Origin: Sphaeroforma sirkka
Taxonomy: Eukaryota > Opisthokonta > Ichthyosporea > Ichthyophonida
Direction of reading: 5' to 3'
Length of the DNA stretch: 50,483 nucleotides
Assembly: GCA_001586965.3 (NCBI GenBank)
Contig: LUCW03001495.1
Location: 20,001-70,483 of the forward strand
The notes beneath the pieces are model-generated. The model did not search any database, had not been told where the DNA came from, and saw only the letters and a program-made list of their open reading frames with translations. Positions within the stretch are counted from its first letter, which is position 1. Each line of letters opens with the position of its first letter. The translations under genes were made by a program, and so were the position numbers. This document shows positions 1 through 16,328 of the stretch, piece after piece.

Positions 1-1167
1 TTGAACTGCTTGTGCAGATCATGCCGGCTAATCTTTGCAGATACTTCAGGATGCTTGCATACGGTAGAGAAATCCCTGGACCCGATGATCGTCCCACAAT
101 GCGTAGAGAATCCGGACTGCAGTATATAAAAAATTAATCTCATACTTTGTTCCCAGAAATCATATGGAATGGGATACAGTGGACCTAAAAGGAAATCCAA
201 CCAAGTCCCCTGAATTGAATGCACTCTTAAAGGAGATTGAGAGAGCCGAAGTACGAGGTGAGGGTAAAGAATCACAGGCTATATATATGTGTATGTGTTA
301 GGGTTTAATATATATATATATATATATTATTCCCCCCCCAACCCCCACTACGCACTAGGTATACACCTGAGCTTAAAACATAAATCTTAGATGAAGGTGC
401 AAATCATGTAGACTAAATACTTAGTTGTTATTTGAATTCCCCTTTGCATGGATCCCAAGGACCCAAAGGCTGTGGTGAATACTACAAATATAACGGGTGT
501 GCCGCCCTATACTGTCACACATATGCAACACCAGGACCATTTTGTTTTGTAAAAAAAGGAGCCCACACTCCAAGACCACGAGTATGGTTTTTCTAAAAAA
601 ATAACCAGAATGTTATTTTAAAAAACAACACCCGAATATTTTAGGTCCACTTGTGATATAATTATGTACTGCCAATTGTTACGCAAAAAATTGGCATTTT
701 AAATTTTAACCTAATTATATCCGTTGCGGATTGTATATATTGTATATTAACGTTTTATACGCGTACACGCCTGCCAAACCTTAAAATTCGAGTGCGCAAC
801 TTCTGATTCGTTCATATTGCTTATTTTGAAGAGGCCTTTTATTGGCTTTTTTGTACCAAACGCGAATTTGGGTAGGGGTTTTTATATACGCAAATAGCGT
901 GACAGACAGACAGACAAAAATGCAATAAAGTCTGGAGGGACTTACAAGCTTACGCTTTCGGTGATAAATAAAACACGGCTGAGACGCCGCTCGGTGATAA
1001 AAGTTGACAGGGGCTGAAGAAAAGCTTACGGTTTTAGTAATAAATACATAGAAACCAAGTGACCTGAAAAAATACAATTCACAAACCTTTATTTGTTTTA
1101 GGGTTATATTTTTTTAAAAACTAAATGTTGAAACCAAAGTTTTACCCAAATTTAAAAATAAATAAAA
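1..1167. other. Intergenic AT-rich DNA, no gene seen
   Basis: No open frame here has coding character. The stretch holds a short TA run near 308-327, A/T homopolymers and AT-rich sequence. The last part may be the 5' flank of the membrane-protein gene that starts at 1267. Confidence 0.5.
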
Positions 1168-1230
1168 ATGGCGGGCCGGGAGCCCCGGAAGGGGGTGGGC
1201 GGTGGAGGAGGGCGCCCTAAAGCACAGTAG
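1168..1230 (+). promoter_or_regulatory. Candidate upstream ORF (20 codons)
   Basis: An ATG in good context (AAAATGG) opens a 20-codon frame rich in Gly, Arg and Pro that ends at TAG, 36 nt before the main ATG at 1267. It is abruptly GC-rich inside AT-rich DNA. If it lies in the 5' leader it would be expected to limit translation of the downstream membrane protein. Whether the transcript includes it is unknown. Confidence 0.35.
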
Positions 1231-1266
1231 ATAGTCCGATCGGCCTGTAAACAAACACTTATTATC

Positions 1267-2037
1267 ATGGTCAAAGCGAAGAAGAAGAGTGCGAGTACGC
1301 GAAGGCGTTCTAACGATGCCGCTGGATTACATGAGAGTCACAAGCGAAGTGAATCAAGCAACTGGGAGGGCGAAGAACAGGGAAGCCAGAAGCAATATGA
1401 GAATGACACCGATTCGCACGACTATGAAGATGGAGGCACAGGGGAGGATAACTCAGAGGGTGCAGACGGGGATAGACGATTTGCGCTGACGATAGGGGGC
1501 TATATAGTTGTTGTGGTTATAGCACTATTTGTAGTATACTTGCTGTCTCTAGTACTTCGGGACGAACGCATGTACTTGCAAGAGGCAGAGTTGCGGTCAT
1601 TTGTGCTCAACGTACTTGTAGACATAGTCAGGGGCTGCGCCTTTATGTATGCGGCGCTTATGGTTGGTGTACTGAGAGGGTCAGAACCCATCCAACTGCA
1701 CATAATCATGGCTGTGATCTTTCCCTTCTACCTTATCGGACTCGGATCACATTACCACCACGCACTTGAGTACGAGAGTTGGGATGTGGTCACTGCTGTG
1801 TGCTGGTCTGCACTGTGTGATCTAACATACCTGATTTGGCCTCTCAAGCTTTTGTGGCGTTCGTTTGTGTGGTTCACATTACTGTGCGGCGGTAGGTTAA
1901 CTCTCTTGGGAACGGCATGGGATATAATCGCCCTAGTGATCTCCTTTCTGTGGTTTGTGGTGGAGCTTATACCCTCGGTGGCCTTGGTAGTGGTGCTAAT
2001 TATCCAAAACGATACGTTCGATGGTACGCAACCGTGA
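1267..2037 (+). CDS. Multi-pass membrane protein, unknown function
   Basis: This single-exon frame encodes 256 aa. Residues 1-70 are hydrophilic: a basic start (KAKKKSASTRRR) is followed by a strongly acidic Glu/Asp/Gly/Ser stretch, probably cytosolic. From about residue 74 there are five or six hydrophobic segments, roughly 74-97, 110-135, 143-161, 170-195, 198-216 and 220-247. The first is rich in Val, Ile and Leu. The protein ends nine residues after the last segment. I recognise no family motif. The start is the first ATG of the frame and gives a plausible N-terminus. A 20-codon uORF lies just upstream. The long hydrophobic reading makes it a convincing gene; transporter, scaffold or ER-membrane roles cannot be told apart from sequence alone. 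Confidence 0.7.
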   Translation: MVKAKKKSASTRRRSNDAAGLHESHKRSESSNWEGEEQGSQKQYENDTDSHDYEDGGTGEDNSEGADGDRRFALTIGGYIVVVVIALFVVYLLSLVLRDERMYLQEAELRSFVLNVLVDIVRGCAFMYAALMVGVLRGSEPIQLHIIMAVIFPFYLIGLGSHYHHALEYESWDVVTAVCWSALCDLTYLIWPLKLLWRSFVWFTLLCGGRLTLLGTAWDIIALVISFLWFVVELIPSVALVVVLIIQNDTFDGTQP

Positions 2038-3648
2038 AGATGTGGACTCACTTCGGGGTCACCCACAGGCTAGCCCAACTATCGCTGAGACTCCTCCTGG
2101 ACAATAATGCCAGAGAACGCTGTAAAGAGGATACCATGGATAATACGATATTGAGGTGGTGTGCCGCTACTATGCATAGTACACTCATAGACTTTGGCCG
2201 GGTATTGGCTGCTGGTGACATCGTCCGATCAATTGTATTCGGTTCAGATCGCACGATCTGCTTCTATTGATGTGCCGACCTAAATAAGTATTGAATTAAA
2301 TTCTCAAAGCGGGGAATTATATACAAACTCAATACATCGATAAGGATTAGCCGGGTTTTCACCGGATCATCCCGCTGCGTAGCTATATGAACCTAACCAT
2401 ATTTGCGTCAAGTCCACCGCAAATGTATTATATGCCGGCAAAATTGGTACTGGATTGGAATATCTTGAAATGGAACATTAAATCGCCCGTGTGTCTTGAT
2501 CCTACTGAACCGCATCCACCTTTAGCAGGACTCGGAGCAGGACCCACCTCTATGAATGTGGGAAATTGAGGGTATGCTCTTAGTGTGTGACCTTGCAAGC
2601 GAAAGGTCTGGGGGCAATACAAGCCAGAACAACCTGATGCCGTACACTATGCTAGTGACAATTCGTATCATTTGTTAGCAATTGCAGTCATAAGTCTGTT
2701 TATTTCCTTAGGTAGCAAAATAACAGCGCGGCACCAAGTCGCCGTCAGCATGATTGTCTCGTTCGCTACTCAATATATCTCCTAATGTGAGCGTAGTCAA
2801 CAGAATTGGCACGATTCTCCGATAAAGACACACTGTGCTGTACCGGAATGACAACTCTTGTCACGACGTACACGCTCGTAGAAGAGATACTCGCCCACTC
2901 TCGTAATGATATTCAGAAAGTAATTGTCCCTCATTAATACCAACCATCCAAACAGTGTGTCAGCGGCTTATACCACAACTGTAAAGTCGTGATATCGTTG
3001 TACCGTGCAAGGTAGCGTCGCAGTGGGAATGCGACGCGGATACACACACTGCAGTGGAGCTTCAAGAATGAGAAACTCGGTTGTAGGCTTGATTGTCTGA
3101 GCGAGTATTTTTGTTATAGCCCTAGTTGTCTGAGTGAGATTTTTGTTCTAGCCCTAGTTGTCTGAGTGAGGGACTCTGTTGTAGTCATAGTGGCCTGCTT
3201 TCATCCTAATCAAGATACTGTCAAGGTAGCAGGTATCTTCGTATTGTTTCAAGTTCGGGTGCGTAAACCTGGCCTACTATATCACCTTCACGCAACTCTT
3301 GTTTTGAACCTGTCAGATAAGAATTGCATTTGTACTATATTTTGATCTAAATAATGGATGCTGAGAGCCATGGTTACGTATCTTCTACCTTACTGGGGAT
3401 TAATATGTCCTGGAATCGCCACACTATACTAACCCGATCATCCCTACTATCGGCCGCTAAGCCATGCTCCCAGTCGGTACGTATGTCATCGCGCATATAG
3501 TATATATCCCCTGGAGAGGAAAGGTAAAATAACAGATTAAATCATACGATCAAATTGAACAGATTTCTCGGCGCTCCTATTTGAGACTAAAATGTTTTGC
3601 AATATAAATCGACATCGTTGTGGCAAATGTGGTACACACAAAAGTATT
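2038..3648. other. Intergenic between convergent genes, with small tandem repeat
   Basis: This lies between the 3' ends of the plus-strand membrane gene and the minus-strand gene that ends at 3649. No supported exon was found. It contains a three-copy tandem repeat at about 3085-3190. Confidence 0.5.
3085..3190. repeat. Tandem repeat, ~36-bp unit, three copies
   Basis: Three successive imperfect copies share the core TTGTCTGAGTGAG followed by a T-rich stretch and TAG. They sit in intergenic DNA. Confidence 0.65.
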
Positions 3649-6961
<3,313 letters not shown>

Positions 6962-7041
6962 CTAGGAGGGGACCAGTAGAGAAAACTATATAATGAGTCC
7001 TGTATGCTATGAAAATTGGGATTGCTTTGCCATGACTTGCG

Positions 7042-7068
7042 AGTATATATATATATATATATATAGAT

Positions 7069-7124
<56 letters not shown>

Positions 7125-7125
7125 C
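7042..7125. repeat. TA/CA compound microsatellite
   Basis: A TA run is followed by a perfect CA run of about 38 bases and a second TA run. Confidence 0.95.
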
Positions 7126-8649
7126 ATTGACTATTTATTGTGCCTATGTAGCGAGATGATGAAGATTGCGGGCTGTATAATAGCTACTGTAGGGGAGAGA
7201 TATACATAACTATTTCATTTGAGATTTTTATGCACTTAAATAGACATACAATCAATCTAAACACTAATTCTTGACGACGTTTAAGGACACGAAGTTGATA
7301 TGTACTCAAAGATACCTTCGAAATGAACTTACATGACGTTCTGTTAGAACCAGGATGCGAATATTATACCAAGATAAAAGTTGTAACATATTATACGCAA
7401 GCTAATGCCACTGTATGCATCTAAGCGCAACACTATCAGCAGTCTTTCCAGCACTTAACCGTTGCCATGGAGGACACGCATAAAACTTGGGACTTGGAGC
7501 ATACAGCTATAAACAATTAAATATATACATACCCTGACAAGCAGTTTTGGCAAACAGATAACTTACGAGTCAATAGAGACTCGATGATGCGATAAAAGAA
7601 GGTCATCAAGTCAAACAAGCCATTGCTTTTCTTCAAGGAACTGCGAGTGCAACCTCAGCATAAGGTCATCAACATGGCGTATTCGAATCTCGTCAAATAT
7701 AGACATAACATCCCAAACTATAACACTCTCCATAAGAAAATACGAGGCCAGACATTTAACATTAACTAAGAAAAGTGACTATCTTTACCATGACAAACGC
7801 TGTCAACACAATTCCGGCCTTTCCTAAGGCCTCCGACGAATGTGACCACAAATATCCTATGTCTATTATATTCTACGAACGATATCATACGCACAGTAGG
7901 GCTGCATCGCCCGTAACTTACAACTACGCATTGCTGTGATGTCACTGTAGATGGGGCACGTTGCAGATAAGCGCATTGCTGTGATAATCACACACTACAA
8001 AGAGTCCCACTGGAGTTATGTGACACGCGAACCTCTATTCTGCTGTATAAACCTAGTTTACGATATCGCAGGATACGCCCATACACGACATACACCTCGA
8101 GCGCACTCGACGAATAGACTGCAGTACTATAGCAACCCCCTCTATACAGACTCAGAACACCACGACAGTAGCAGGTATACACCATCCAAGACAACCTTAC
8201 TTACCCATAGCACCATTGCGAGCGAGTCGTCCTGTGTTAAATATTATTGCCGCCCGTTTAAACAAGAAACATACATATCCATCCTTTATCTATAGTACAC
8301 GATACGACACTACAATACAAAAATTTAATAGCATTCAAGTACTATACCATAGGGCATAGATAACAGTCCTGAGTCCAGTAATTACTTTATGTATAAAAAT
8401 TGAATAATGATAACGTGGGACGGTGTGTATCGTCTTGCGTCTTTACTCTGGAGAGAGTACTATGTTCTACTATACAACAAATCAGAAATGATTTGGTTGA
8501 TTTCCCTCATTTTTTTTGTTGAAAAAAACCCCCCCCCAAAAAAAAAAGGGCTAAACAGTAAAAAAAAGAGTCCAACTTTCAGGGTTCTTTCAGCTTCAGT
8601 ATAAAAGCCGGTAAATACTGTATGTACACCTGTATCATATTTATAAATA

Positions 8650-8650
8650 C

Positions 8651-8705
<55 letters not shown>

Positions 8706-8722
8706 ATTATATATAATTATAA

Positions 8723-8801
<79 letters not shown>

Positions 8802-8802
8802 A

Positions 8803-8833
<31 letters not shown>

Positions 8834-8861
8834 TACATATAATTATAATTAACAATATAAT

Positions 8862-8915
<54 letters not shown>
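8650..8915. repeat. TA-rich microsatellite block
   Basis: Several long TA runs are broken by AAATAT and AATTAT. It lies between the minus-strand genes. Confidence 0.95.
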
Positions 8916-8919
<4 letters not shown>

Positions 8920-9359
8920 CTCTGTCTGTGTATAATTCTTCAAACAAAAGCAATGTGTATCATGATTTCAATGCTTCAATTATATGTTGCATAGTAGCAC
9001 CACAGTTCCGGCTAAACACACAGATGAATCGTACATTGTACGCAAGAATAGCCAACGCAACCGTTTAATCACACTGCAGCTCGTAAGCCACACTTGAATG
9101 CTTTCCCAAAGCTCTCACTTCCCATTTTTCCTCATAGGAAGGCTAATATTCTACTCCGCCGGTCTCACACGAATCATATCCGGTGTTTCGTTACAGTAAC
9201 CCACTTCGTCTACTTAAACTAACCACATTTGTCCTCGATCTTTACCCCTTATACAGTGAAATATGTCCTCTCCATCTATGTACGATCTTTCTATAATATG
9301 GACTCATTCACGTTTACTGAATCCTATACCTGCCCAGTGCCATCATGGCCCCCCATACT

Positions 9360-9700
9360 TGGTAGGTGTCCGTTATTCTTAGAGCCACCAAGTGTGTAGG
9401 TCCCCTCGTACTAGCACCGCCCCGGGTGTTTGTGGTCCCTCGAACTGGGTACACGCTTGTTACAAATAGACCCGCCTTCTATTCCCATGCCCCCTCATTT
9501 TTAGGCATATGCTTATTACAAATTACGTCCAATCGGCGTGTTGTGTCGCCTCAAATAGGTACATGCACACTACAAGCTATACCCAACCAGTGCCTAGGTA
9601 CATGTCTATTTTTAGTCGGACCTACAAAGTGCCTCCGTGTCCCCGAATACTTGCAAGTTACACCTCTCCCCTCACACTAGGTACATGCCTACTATAAGCT
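9360..9700. repeat. Degenerate minisatellite at the 3' end of the PX gene
   Basis: Diverged copies contain TAGGTACATGC followed by ACTACAAGCT-like sequence, for example near 9558, 9596 and 9678. The last copy overlaps the end of the PX gene: the sequence read as its stop codon lies in a repeat unit. Confidence 0.6.
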
Positions 9701-12700
9701 GGAAGGTTCTGGACTTGGGGATCTACCAGGCTCCGTCGGTGTACTCAAAGCGCTGTTATCCGATTCGCTCTCACTGCTCGTATTCGTGGGGAATGAGCGG
9801 CTCCGCGACACCTCGCGTGCCTGCTCCAGTAAAGCCTCGAACACCAAGATATCGCCGTCCCTGCTGCTACTACTAAGACTATGGTCCATTGATTCCGAAG
9901 CGGTGCTGCCTGCCGTAACACTATCGGCTGGATATACACTGTCACTCGCCGTCTCAGATACATTGGCTACGTTTGCATCGGTCAAGCTGTCGACACTTGC
10001 GGAGGTACCTAACGTGTTCTCTGTCTGCAGATCATCCGTAACAGCGGATCCCAACGTGCCACTCTCCTGCGCTTCAGCTTCATTGTACGATTGAGACTTC
10101 CGCAACTCGACCCCTCCGTCACCTACACTGTGGTCGTTGAACCCCATACCGCCACTGCTTTCACTGGCGATGCGCAGCCTGCGAGGCGACGTGGCTGATC
10201 GGATGAGCACTCTCGATGTGTCCATGCTGTGGTCTGTATTGATTGTGGCCGTGCTTGCGCTGATATGTCTCTGCATAGGGGAGGTGTGTGCCTTTGGCGG
10301 CGATGACGGAGCGCGATTGAAGCGCAGCCGGCTGTATGACTTCAGCAGCAGCTGTTGTTGAGCGATCATGTTGTGGTGTTTCTCTAACTCCCGGCTTCGT
10401 GGGGATCCAGTAGCACTATTGGTACTTGCCTGTCGGCTTATGACCTTACTTGAGTTCGAAGTCACGCCAATCTCGCTCTCGCCGTCCGTGCCGTCCGAGA
10501 CAGTCTCTGCCATAGGCAGGACGATGCGATTACGCAACATACTCATCTGCGGTAGGGGGGAGGAAGCGTGCCTGTGGGTACTTGTGTGGTTGATAGGGCT
10601 GTACTTTGGGCTTGTCGGCGAGAAGCGCTCTGCTGAGCTACGCGAGTCCGCCTCACTGCGATGCCGGGCGGCACTGCTGGCCATAGTACTAGCACGAGGC
10701 TCTATAGTGATACTCGCGCTTGCCTGGCGTGCTGGAGGCGACCCACTCAGTGGTACCGAATTCACACGCGTAAACGACCATGCTGAGTTGTCGGCATATA
10801 GAAGCGCACTATCGGAATTCGGGGCGCGCAATTCCTTGGGTCGATCAGAGTCTATACCGGTATGCAAGGGGTCCTCTGATATGTGGTCTGGGCTGGCATC
10901 CTGGACACCTTTGGTCCCACGCATGATGGTGCTAACGCCCGAACTGAAGATGGAGTTTATACCTGCACTCACCACGCTCGCTATAGCGTTAACTGCTGAG
11001 TCGGAGGATATGCTGGCCCGCCTATCCTCGAGACGTCCCACAAGATGCGCATCCGGTATCTCAAACTCAATATCGCTCCCCCTTGCACCAGCGCTATCCG
11101 TGGCTATCGAACGCCTCGTTGCACTCTCCGACAAATGCGCGTCTGTCGTGGCATTCGAGAGGGCCCTCCGATGGGTTGACTGGAAGATATCCGTAGCAGC
11201 TTTCCCCACACTCTCGCTCTTGTGCAAAGCGCTGGACTCAACACCCTCCTCGTCACTCTCGCTACTCGCAGTCGCCTCTGACCTCGGTGCTGCCGAGTCG
11301 TCCTCGTCTCTGGATCGGCTCCTATCCCGCTGGGCTGGCGGCTGCTCCTGTTTGGCCTGGCGTGTATCCCATGGTTGCTGCTGTGCTGCGGTTCCCTGCT
11401 GAGGGTCGTGGGGTTGCTGGAGGCCGAGGGTCTTCTGCTGCTGCTTGTGGTGCAGTTGTTGCACCTGGTGCTGCAGTTGCACCTGTTGTCGGTGCTGTTG
11501 CTGGGCCGACTGTCTATTGGTCGGGCTCCCTGCACTCAACCCGGTTGAGCTGCTGGGTAGCAGCAATGTCGGCACACGCTTCTGATTGTAGGCATGGGGT
11601 GACCGTCCCATGTTCTGTCGTTTGTCCTTCATTTGCTGCCGTTGTTGTTGTTGGTGCATTTTCAGCAGCTGCTGATGGGTAAATGGCCCCGCAGCCTTCA
11701 CTGACGGCCCTTCGTCAGTTCCGCCACTCGCAGGAATGTCACCACCACTCTCAGCCGCACTCTTCTCGTCACTCAGTAATTCGCTATCGCCTAAATCCTC
11801 GTCTTCGTTCAGACTCAGCGCATTACTAAACCACGTGCTCAGCCTACTCGCCAACGGTGGCCGTTTCGCAGGCACACTGGTGCCCTTGGCTGTAATCAGA
11901 GGCTTCCTATGCAGCACCTCAGCGGTTCCCGGCTGTCTCTGTTGGCTTGGTCCCAGAGCGCCAGACCTCCTCGCAGTGAGCGACCGTTGCCGACTAACGA
12001 GCTTCTTAGTCGGGAAGTTCAGGTCCATCTCAGCCACAAGTACTCCCTGCTCGCTCACGCCTTCACCGTATGCATTGGCAGGCTGCCCGGCCTCCAACAG
12101 CTGCTGCAACTGCTTCTTCTTGCGCTCACTCTGCTGCAGTTTGTGGCCGCCCTTGTTGTTGCCTCTGCTGGCACCGGCGTGATTCGCATCCTGGTGCACG
12201 CCGAGTTGTTTCTTTTGACGCAGTGTATGCGCACCGTGTTGTCCGTGAGCCCTGGGAACCTCAGAGACCTGCTCCTCGTGGATCAGAGGACTGTGTCTGT
12301 GCGGTATATCACCATCGCTTGCCGCACCCATTGCGAGGCCTTCCACCACATCTTTCACCACTGAGCCGGGTGGCATCCGGTCTTCCGGCTGGGACGGGTA
12401 CATTGGCGATGGTCTCAGACCATCTTGTGCAATAGACTCCTTCGCGGCTAGATCCATAGCCCGAGTGCTCAGTGTTTCGCCGAAGCTTTCATCGCCGCTG
12501 ATGTCTATCTCCCCATTCTCTTGGGGCTCACTGTGGAATGTACGCAGGTTCGTATCTGAGCTCGCGCCCGAGTCTGTAGACTGGCCGCTCGTGTCTGTGT
12601 CTGCATACATATCAGTCTTACTTGCGTTCTGTCTTTCCTCGTCCTCCTCACTCCCCACCCCATATCCATCCAGCCCCACCCGGTCCATATTGGGGGTACC

Positions 12701-13991
12701 CAATAACAACATTGTGCCCTTGTACTCCACCGCCAATTGCTTCTGCAGGTCGAGGCACTTCGGCGCACAGTTCACTACCGCGATCGGAGGCACCATGTCT
12801 ATAGCTCCCAGCGGAGGTAGCCTGGCCTTCCGAGTCAACGGGGCTCCCGGTTTCCTCTTCCTATTCCCGCCCCCACTGTTATTCTTGGTCATTTTGGTAT
12901 TGAAAACCCTGGCAAACCCTGTATCGAAGGGCACCCCTTGCTGCCCCAGTGTCGAATGTGGTTCCTCGGCCTGGCCGTCGCCCTTCTCCTCTGGCATCAC
13001 AGCAGGTCCTGATGATGTGCCTCCCAAACTCACTACACCAGGGCCGTTCCGAATGAATTTGCGCTTATCACTCCTGCCTCGACCCAGCTGCTGCTTGTTC
13101 TGTCGCGCAATGATCCGCTTGATCTCTTTGGGCGTCATACCTGGTTGGATACCCCCGTTGGCATTCTTGCGATTGGTAAGGTCTATAGGACCGGCCTTCA
13201 TATCGCGTCCAGGAATGGGGTTCTTCTTGGGACGTTTAGGTTGCCGCCAATTGTTCGAGAGGAAATCCATCACCACAGGATCTGCGGCCAAGCTGGGCAC
13301 ATCCAGCAGCTTGTGAATGTACTCGTCCAGTTGTTCACACCGTTCATACTGCAAGAAACATAAACCAGAACGGATGTTAGATACAAACCTACGGAGGTCA
13401 CTATAGACATTGATCACTCTATGCGTACGAAGAATGTCAGAAGTGGAGTAATCTAACTGAAAATTGAAATAATTGTATTTCACTGGTATGTAGAAGCAGT
13501 CTATTACAGTCTTATACAACGAGAAACGTAACATCGAGATATTGAGTGGAAACCTGACAGGTGATAAGGTGCACCTGAAACGGAACGCATGATTGATTGT
13601 AGAATAACTGCTATATCTCCACCCATACGCATCGATGTTGCCAAGAGAAATATATAAAATCAGCATGCGTACCGGGACAACCAATCACAAGTGAGCGAAC
13701 AGGCTGAGCACAACACTCGAAGGAAAACATTACCAAGTATGCGGGGTCGAATTTTTTCCTCTTAAAGATTCGTTGGGGGGGCAGCTTCACACCGGCTAAT
13801 TCTTCGCTATTATGCGTGTGGCCTAACAGGCCATGTACATTTTTAAAATCATTGAATCTTCGATGTATGGTCCAATGCCGGTTGCCAATTTGTACATTCT
13901 GATATTAAGAATGAAAAGATATAGTGTATTAGGATCCGGACGAGCAAATCAATGAAATTGTGTACCAAAACAAAAAATCTACAATATGTAC

Positions 13992-14045
<54 letters not shown>

Positions 14046-14297
14046 TGCATAAAGTGCTTCATATTTTTAGTACGCAAACAAGGAAGTACATACATACATA
14101 ACATACATATAAATATATATATGTATATAATATAAATATATATATGTATAATATATATATATATATATATATATACATTTATATATATATTCATTTACAT
14201 ATACATGAACAATACCTATACAAGTACCTGCTATTATATATATATACGAACTTACAAACATACATACATGTTTGTGTGCATGTAAGCATGCGCGAGC

Positions 14298-14328
<31 letters not shown>

Positions 14329-15567
14329 GGTGTGTTTATATATATATGCAATATGTTATATATATAATATACTTTGTATACATATACGTGTGTGTATGTG
14401 TGTTCGTCTGTGTGTGTGTGTGTGCGTGTGTTATATATATATATATGCGTGTGTGTGTGCGCGTGTGTGCCCGTATATACGATGACGTAGTAGAAAAAAT
14501 AAATACGAGGAGACGACGCATTGCTATCCATTTGATGCAATCGCAACAATCACAACTTACAATTAAGTTACCTGCTCAAATTGACATATATACCACAATA
14601 TACTTGAGTATATACTGCTGAGACTGCGTTAGGTATTGATTTGATGTATAAAGCTTGTATATAGACGGCCGCGGATAGCCGGTTTAGATACTGCTATACA
14701 AAACTCAAAGGAACTTACTAAGCGAAATACTGCATAAGGGCGATCTGCATCCTGCACCTGGTAGTCTACCACTTCGGCTGTTTTAACATCTAAAAAATTG
14801 GGACGGCCAGAGGCCCTTTGTACTCCTTCTTTATCGCTGGAAGTTCCGCTTGTGGCATCGTTATCTAAAGTCTCTCCATCTCTATTTTTGGGACCGCGCG
14901 AGCTACTTCGCCTAATCATTGGACTTGACGGCACAACTCCGCCCAAGCTCTCGAAACTTAAGCTATCTTTACCTTCAGACTTCGCTGTACCAACCTTTGT
15001 GCTTGTACCAGTTACACTGACACCCGAGTCGTTTGTGGTCAGCATGTTTGTATCGTTCGCATCGTCTTCTACATCACCGGACAACGGCGAAGGCCTAAAC
15101 GTGTCATGATCATGCGAGACTAAGCTTCTTTCTCGATTTCTTCCTCTCGTTCCACCAGGACAATCGATATCGTCAAACGACCCGAATACGCCCCCGTCGC
15201 GGTCACTCCTTTCACCGGCACCGGGAGTGTTATTTTCTTCTAAAGTCAGTCTTTTGTCTCCCTCTGTATCTCTGGAGGATAAGAGATTATTTGTGCTAAG
15301 AGAAAAAGTCCTATACCTTGTACGTGAATTAGACAGCGAAAACGTTTTCTTAGCATCCGAGCCCTTATCACCTCGAGCTCCATATTTATCACTTGCCGCG
15401 GCATCCAACGCATCCAAACCCACAAAATCATCGGTCTCCAGGTCTGTCGCTTCAACCGATACAGGGGCTTGATCGGAAAAGTCGTAATCAGCCATATCTC
15501 TTGAAGGCAAGCTGGTCATACGCTTTATTGGCGAAGGAGTCAGTAAATTCAGCATACCGTACGACAT
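9692..15567 (-). CDS. PX-domain protein with long low-complexity C-terminal region
   Basis: Three exons, all phase 0, give about 1556 aa: 15567-14719 (donor GTAAGT), 13898-13734 (acceptor AATATCAG, donor GTAATG) and 13348-9692 (acceptor TTCTTGCAG). The PX domain spans about residues 260-372 and is split by both introns. It starts with a DYQVQDADRPYAVFRL strand, has the RRFNDF motif (296-301), a Pro-rich loop LPPQRIFKRKK (322-332), then YERCEQLDEYIHKLL and a final helix ending in DFLSNN. PX domains bind phosphoinositides, usually PI3P on endosomes; Arg296/Arg297 and the basic loop are the expected contacts. Residues 1-255 are Ser/Asp-rich. After the PX domain come nearly 1200 residues of Ser/Thr/Gly/Gln-rich, probably disordered sequence with Gln tracts around 900-990. 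No second globular domain is recognised. A stop in frame lies just upstream of the chosen ATG, though a further 5' exon cannot be excluded. Confidence 0.85.
13997..14475. repeat. TA/TG microsatellites in intron 1 of the PX gene
   Basis: TA runs, TACA tracts and TG runs occupy most of the intron that separates the first two PX-coding exons (13899-14718). Confidence 0.9.
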
Positions 15568-16328
15568 GTCGCAGTATACGTGTACGCACTAAAAAGCTAC
15601 TATTGTCTACAACCCCTAACTGAACATTGATTTGGCTTACACCTCGATCTTTCGTAAAGCACCGGATTATGGGTATCGAAACACATGGAAATGCTATCAT
15701 TCATCCGAAGTACTATCACATCTAAAGTACTACCATTCATCTGAAGTACTATCGTTCATCTCATCGATCATCTATATCTGCCAACTTCCCTTGTACGTTA
15801 TATGTAATCGCACCACTCGTCCCGATTGAGCAGCTTTTTCTGAGAGTGCACTGATATTTATTTGGACTTTTTTGTACATTCGGTCCCAAATTTCAAATCG
15901 ATATGGGACAAAAATAATCGGCTCATCGGCTCATCTGTTGGCGCTGTCACTTGGCGGTATCAGTTATTTACTTTTTTAGTTCTGAGCGAAGTTCGCTCCT
16001 TTTTTTGTGTTTTTGATTATTTAAAAAAAAAAACACTACTATTATAATCATACATAAAATTAATAAAACAATTCACAGTGATAGGAAATAAAATTAACCG
16101 GTTTTTTTTAGCTGTTATTACTCCCCGAATGGTTTGTAATAGAGAGGTAAAACTTCGCGATTAAAAACAAATATAGAGTTTCAATCCGGAGGGTTTTAAT
16201 AACCCTGGATAGAAGGTATGTACATAGTGGATCAGATAATCATTTTCTCTCAATTCACGATTAAACATATATAAGCACAGCACTATTCACTACAACATTT
16301 AGTCTAAATCAGTTTGTAGCTTATTAGA
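15568..16328. other. Intergenic, short direct repeats
   Basis: Upstream flank of the PX gene. At about 15695-15765 a roughly 21-bp motif containing AAGTACTA and CATC is repeated three times. The rest is AT-rich with poly-A/T runs. No gene was seen. Confidence 0.5.

Larger units (their letters stand above)
6962..9300. other. Gap with no assigned exon; probable upstream introns and exons of the minus-strand gene
   Basis: A splice acceptor at 6962-6963 implies that upstream exons of the 3649-6961 gene lie in this interval or further on, before the PX gene. I could not place them with matching phase. The stretch contains microsatellites at 7042-7125 and 8650-8915 and otherwise ordinary AT-rich sequence. 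Confidence 0.4.

Noticed and set aside
7615-7690. HVDDL-like reading as a reverse transcriptase fragment
   Set aside because: It is a single five-residue resemblance with no flanking RT blocks.
10368-13316. Plus-strand frames opposite the PX gene
   Set aside because: They mirror the long, spliced minus-strand PX coding exon and have no domain content.
14798-15472. Plus-strand frames opposite PX exon 1
   Set aside because: These are antisense shadows of an exon whose PX strand and splice donor are clear.
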